From NCBI GenBank assembly GCA_016182705.1, contig JACPGA010000014.1, positions 1-6,621 on the forward strand: DNA of 6,621 bases. Direction: 5' to 3'. A program made the translations under genes and the position numbers. The notes beneath the pieces were generated by a model. It ran no database searches, was not told the origin of the DNA, and worked only from the letters and a program-made list of their open reading frames with translations. Source of the DNA: Deltaproteobacteria bacterium (GTDB taxonomy: Bacteria > Desulfobacterota > GWC2-55-46). This document shows, piece by piece, positions 6,593 through 6,621 of this stretch. Each line of letters starts with the position of its first letter. The first letter of the stretch is position 1.

Positions 6593-6620
6593 AAAAAAGG
6601 GGGCCGAAAGGCCCCCTTTT
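6593..6620 (+). terminator. Rho-independent terminator of nirS
   Basis: GGGGGCC (6599-6605), a GAAA tetraloop and GGCCCCC (6610-6616) make a perfect 7-bp GC stem followed by TTTT (6617-6620), with the window ending soon after. It starts 25-30 bases after the nirS stop. A run of six A upstream of the stem means it could also work for transcripts arriving on the minus strand. Confidence 0.9.
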
Positions 6621-6621
6621 C

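Overview
The window is a respiratory gene cluster from a bacterium that probably respires both oxygen and nitrite. A minus-strand operon (positions 4763 down to 476) encodes a caa3-type cytochrome c oxidase in the order SCO-type copper chaperone, coxA, coxC, coxD, coxB. Diverging from it on the plus strand (4958-6568) is nirS, a cytochrome cd1 nitrite reductase, closed by a clear rho-independent terminator at the right edge. Exported haem c proteins, a CuA oxidase and NirS point to a Gram-negative, facultatively aerobic or denitrifying organism. The frequent ATA (Ile) and AGG (Arg) codons at moderate GC resemble uncultured Desulfobacterota- or Nitrospirota-like genomes, but this is an impression and not a placement.

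The most notable point is that coxA, the catalytic subunit, is broken in this sequence. Its coding region lies in three successive reading frames. The first switch is explained by 7 extra bases at 2953-2959. The second, near 2697, coincides with the loss of roughly 40 residues covering the conserved transmembrane helix XI region. Before the first break all expected haem and copper ligands are present, with the YSHP motif of A2-type oxidases. The surrounding genes are intact and still tightly coupled (1-nt overlap SCO/coxA, 4-nt overlap coxA/coxC, 4-nt gap coxC/coxD). The damage is therefore either recent decay or an assembly error.

Non-coding DNA is unusually rich in palindromes. A 142-bp imperfect palindrome with terminal inverted repeats and flanking TTAT copies separates coxD from coxB. 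The first 475 bases contain no convincing gene but hold three further inverted-repeat elements: 2-171, 221-357, and a short 407-437 repeat of a type scattered widely in bacterial genomes. They look like MITE- or REP-like repeats, some of which may also end the cox transcript.

The 194-base gap between the SCO gene and nirS carries a good sigma70-type promoter for the cox operon at 4796-4823. It lies downstream of the longer SCO start candidates and so fixes the SCO start at 4763. For nirS a strong ribosome binding site is visible, but no promoter that I would defend. Together the genes make the terminal branches of an electron transport chain: cytochrome c donates to oxygen through caa3, whose CuA is matured by SCO, or to nitrite through periplasmic NirS. 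None of the genes for haem d1 synthesis, haem a synthesis or NO reduction is in the window.
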